Assembly (NCBI GenBank): GCA_035456985.1
Contig: DATICE010000008.1
Coordinates: 1 to 7,057 of the forward strand
DNA from: SG8-41 sp035456985
GTDB lineage: Bacteria; Pseudomonadota; Gammaproteobacteria; Burkholderiales; SG8-41
Direction: 5' to 3'
Length of the DNA: 7,057 nt
Shown here: one piece after another, positions 6,683 to 7,057 of the stretch
Numbering within the stretch: position 1 is the first letter of the stretch
Layout of the letters: each line of letters begins with the position of its first letter
Translations under genes and position numbers: made by a program
Notes under the pieces: model-generated
The model's input: only the letters and a program-made list of their open reading frames with translations
Databases searched by the model: none
Told to the model about the DNA's origin: nothing

Positions 6683-6697
6683 TTGCAAGCGTCGCAA
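6683..6697. promoter_or_regulatory. LysR-type binding-site candidate in the divergent spacer
   Basis: TTGC-N7-GCAA forms a short dyad and contains the T-N11-A pattern typical of LysR-family operators. It lies in the 137-nt region between the divergent hydroxylase and Bug receptor genes, where such a site would be expected for aromatic catabolism genes. No LysR gene is visible in the window, and a 4-bp dyad is weak evidence. Confidence 0.25.
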
Positions 6698-6724
6698 GAC
6701 TGGTGTCCGGTGTCAATCAGGCGC

Positions 6725-6757
6725 TTGTCGCTTCGGGAATCGCCGTAATCCTATAAT
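6725..6757 (+). promoter_or_regulatory. Promoter candidate for the Bug receptor gene (consensus -10 box)
   Basis: A perfect TATAAT at 6752-6757 lies 20 nt before GGAAAA-ATG sequence and 28 nt before the chosen start. The nearest TTG-type -35, TTGTCG (6725-6730), is 21 nt away, which is too long for a normal sigma70 promoter, so activation by a regulator would be needed. The box sits in a near-palindrome, CCTAT-A-ATAGG, so the minus strand also offers TATTAT and could serve the divergent hydroxylase gene. Confidence 0.45.
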
Positions 6758-6785
6758 AGGGCCGCCCCGGAAAATTCATGCTCTG

Positions 6786-7057
6786 ATGCGACCCCATATG
6801 ACTTGCGTCCTGATCAGTTCACGGTGCTGGTGCCGCCTTGCGCCGGCGTTCGCGGGTCTCGCGGCGATTTGTGGTAGCTGGAGCGCCGTCGCGCAGGATC
6901 CTTCGACAAGCTCAGGACAGGCGTGGCCCACGCGCACGGTGCAGTTCGTCGTGGCGTACACGCCGGGCACCGGCGCCGATATCCTTGCGCGCGCGTTCGG
7001 GCCGAAGCTTGCGGAGCGCTGGAAGGTCAGCGTCGTCACGGAAAACCGGGTGGGCGC
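6786..7057 (+). CDS. Bug/TctC family tripartite tricarboxylate transporter receptor, N-terminal part (runs off window)
   Basis: Periplasmic solute receptor for organic acids, of the Bug family that is strongly expanded in Burkholderiales. Only 90 codons are present and the frame is open at the right edge. After a signal sequence (residues about 13-36, including LAPAFAGLAAICGSWSAVA, likely cleavage near A36) comes the family's first conserved block: WPTRTVQFVVAYTPGTGAD (47-65), ILARAFGPKLAERW, and VVTENRVG, equivalent to the usual RPVRFVVPYPPGGGTD ... VVVENRPGA. I chose the ATG at 6786; an in-frame ATG at 6798 is possible. GGAA (6769-6772) fits an ATG at 6778, which opens only a two-codon frame. 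Residues 38-46 (DPSTSSGQA) are encoded by a dispersed repeat. The neighbouring hydroxylase suggests an aromatic or dicarboxylic acid ligand; this is inferred. Confidence 0.85.
   Translation, partial: MRPHMTCVLISSRCWCRLAPAFAGLAAICGSWSAVAQDPSTSSGQAWPTRTVQFVVAYTPGTGADILARAFGPKLAERWKVSVVTENRVG
6900..6922 (+). repeat. Short dispersed repeat embedded in the Bug receptor gene
   Basis: CCTTCGACAAGCTCAGGACA followed by GGC is a sequence I recognise from many proteobacterial genomes and metagenome contigs, where its frames give PSTSSGQA on one strand and ACPELVEG on the other. Here it is translated in frame as part of DPSTSSGQA, between the signal peptide and the conserved receptor domain. It is flanked by CAG on both sides. 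Its exact element boundaries cannot be determined from a single copy. Confidence 0.65.

Noticed and set aside
1..7057. CRISPR array, tRNA/rRNA genes, transposase, integrase or attachment site
   Set aside because: I saw no regularly spaced repeats, cloverleaf-like sequence, mobile-element protein or flanking duplication beyond the short repeats listed.

Overview
The window is GC-rich, densely coded bacterial DNA. It looks like accessory metabolic DNA from a betaproteobacterium, probably of the Burkholderiales type. The main reasons are a TctC/Bug-type secreted solute receptor at the right edge, the mix of aromatic/organic-acid catabolism families, and two kinds of short dispersed repeat that I recognise from proteobacterial intergenic DNA. 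The organism call is an inference from gene content, not from a marker gene.

Layout. Left block, plus strand: the 3' part of a major facilitator superfamily (MFS) transporter (1-874), an ACMSD-like amidohydrolase (954-2033), and two paralogous class II aldolase/adducin-family proteins in tandem (2040-2804 and 2826-3542). Spacers of 6 and 21 nt suggest that the last three form one transcript. A palindromic dispersed repeat (about 3547-3616) fills the gap to the next block, which converges on it. Middle block, minus strand, read from right to left: a flavoprotein hydroxylase of the PheA/TfdB/MhpA type (6648-4951), a small lipoprotein that resembles MalM (4947-4351), and a secreted ankyrin-repeat protein (4334-3630). 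These three are almost gapless and probably cotranscribed. Right edge, plus strand: the first 90 codons of a Bug/TctC receptor (from 6786), divergent from the hydroxylase. The 137-nt region between them contains a consensus -10 box and a LysR-type dyad.

How the genes may work together (inference). The MFS carrier and the Bug receptor point to organic-acid uptake, and the flavin hydroxylase to ring hydroxylation of an aromatic compound. The ACMSD-like and class II aldolase-like proteins belong to families that include decarboxylases and aldolases/lyases of ring-derived acids. A small aromatic or dicarboxylate catabolic cluster is therefore plausible, but no substrate can be named from the sequence. 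The ankyrin protein and the lipoprotein have no obvious place in such a pathway.

I found no RNA genes, CRISPR array, transposase, toxin-antitoxin pair or phage genes, and no convincing new defence or mobile system. The most interesting items are small: a repeat-derived, in-frame insertion at the signal-peptide junction of the Bug receptor; ambiguous start regions that carry a heptamer repeat (first aldolase) or a hairpin (hydroxylase); the aldolase duplication; and the loss of the first HxH metal ligand in the amidohydrolase.
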